Source: Sulfuricurvum sp. IAE1 (GTDB taxonomy: Bacteria > Campylobacterota > Campylobacteria > Campylobacterales > Sulfurimonadaceae). From it: a stretch of 64,000 nt of DNA. The notes beneath the pieces were generated by a model. The model saw only the letters and a list, made by a program, of their open reading frames with translations. It did no database searches and was not told the origin of the DNA. The stretch covers positions 168,116 to 232,115 of the forward strand of contig NZ_SLTI01000063.1 of NCBI RefSeq assembly GCF_004347735.1. Reading direction: 5' to 3'. The position numbers were made by a program, and so were the translations under genes. Below, one piece after another: positions 63,940-64,000 of this stretch (position 1 is the first letter of the stretch; the number at the start of each line of letters is the position of its first letter).

Positions 63940-63967
63940 TGAATAAAATATTATCACATTTTATTCA
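63940..63967 (-). promoter_or_regulatory. Perfect inverted repeat at the promoter of the AT-rich operon
   Basis: TGAATAAAAT (63940-63949) and ATTTTATTCA (63958-63967) are exact inverted copies around an 8-base spacer. Read on the minus strand the spacer is GTGATAAT, whose GATAAT can serve as a -10, placing the dyad across the promoter about 50 bases before the first gene. It looks like a repressor operator. The remaining bases to 64000 hold no gene I can support. Confidence 0.5.
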
Positions 63968-64000
63968 CTATTGAGAAGCCCCAAAGTTGTTAAACAAGTT

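Overview
The window is one contiguous chromosomal stretch that reads as Campylobacterota (the former Epsilonproteobacteria), most like the Sulfurimonas/Sulfuricurvum group. I infer this from gene order and protein character: tRNA-Thr/Tyr/Gly/Thr-tuf-rpmG-tRNA-Trp-secE-nusG-rplKAJL-rpoB-rpoC, then rpsL-rpsG-fusA; ftsI-fliE-flgC-flgB next to ftsW-murG; and promoters with a strong TATAAT but weak -35 boxes. The exact genus cannot be fixed from the sequence alone. Coding density is very high. Most genes on a strand overlap by 1-8 bases or sit a few bases apart. By eye the bulk is moderately GC-rich (above 50%), but the last 2 kb is strikingly AT-rich.

Layout. 1-6650: the end of a transketolase gene, an SPOUT RNA methyltransferase behind a hairpin-rich leader, a thioredoxin-like gene divergent from an operon of radical SAM/SPASM protein, MgtE Mg2+ transporter, ChaA/Cax-type Ca2+/H+ antiporter and YaaA-family protein. 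6669-23960: translation and transcription core (five tRNAs, EF-Tu, L33, SecE, NusG, L11, L1, L10, L7/L12, RNA polymerase beta and beta', S12, S7, EF-G), with hairpins between rplA/rplJ (including a probable L10 leader), rplJ/rplL, rplL/rpoB and rpsG/fusA. 23962-28453: FAH-family enzyme, b-type cytochrome, Bpt aminoacyl transferase, RF2, PanC and a lipoprotein. 28450-34488: cell-wall and flagellar block (ftsI, fliE, flgC, flgB leftward behind a candidate sigma-54 promoter; ftsW, murG and a DedA protein rightward).

34475-49203 is the most distinctive part of the main chromosome: about 14 leftward, tightly coupled genes that rebuild the MSHA type IV pilus gene set. They comprise one major-pilin-like gene, five minor pseudopilins, a 950-residue secreted MshQ-like protein, a fused PilM-PilN-like protein, PilO/MshJ-, MshK-, secretin MshL-, ATPase MshM-, TPR MshN-, assembly ATPase MshE- and platform MshG-like proteins. 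A possible 31-residue membrane peptide lies at the end. No prepilin peptidase is present in the window.

49387-61910: leuA, alaS, and a run of coupled genes (CopD-like membrane protein, Maf, M48 lipoprotein peptidase, BioF-like enzyme, ABC ATPase, PBP1A). These converge on a second DedA protein and uvrB.

62058-63891 holds an AT-rich two-gene unit: a membrane-anchored or secreted protein of unknown family, followed by a stand-alone ComEC-type metallo-beta-lactamase with a charged insertion. A perfect 10-base inverted repeat overlaps its likely promoter. Composition and gene content suggest horizontal acquisition. This is the best candidate for something undescribed, although its function cannot be told from sequence alone.
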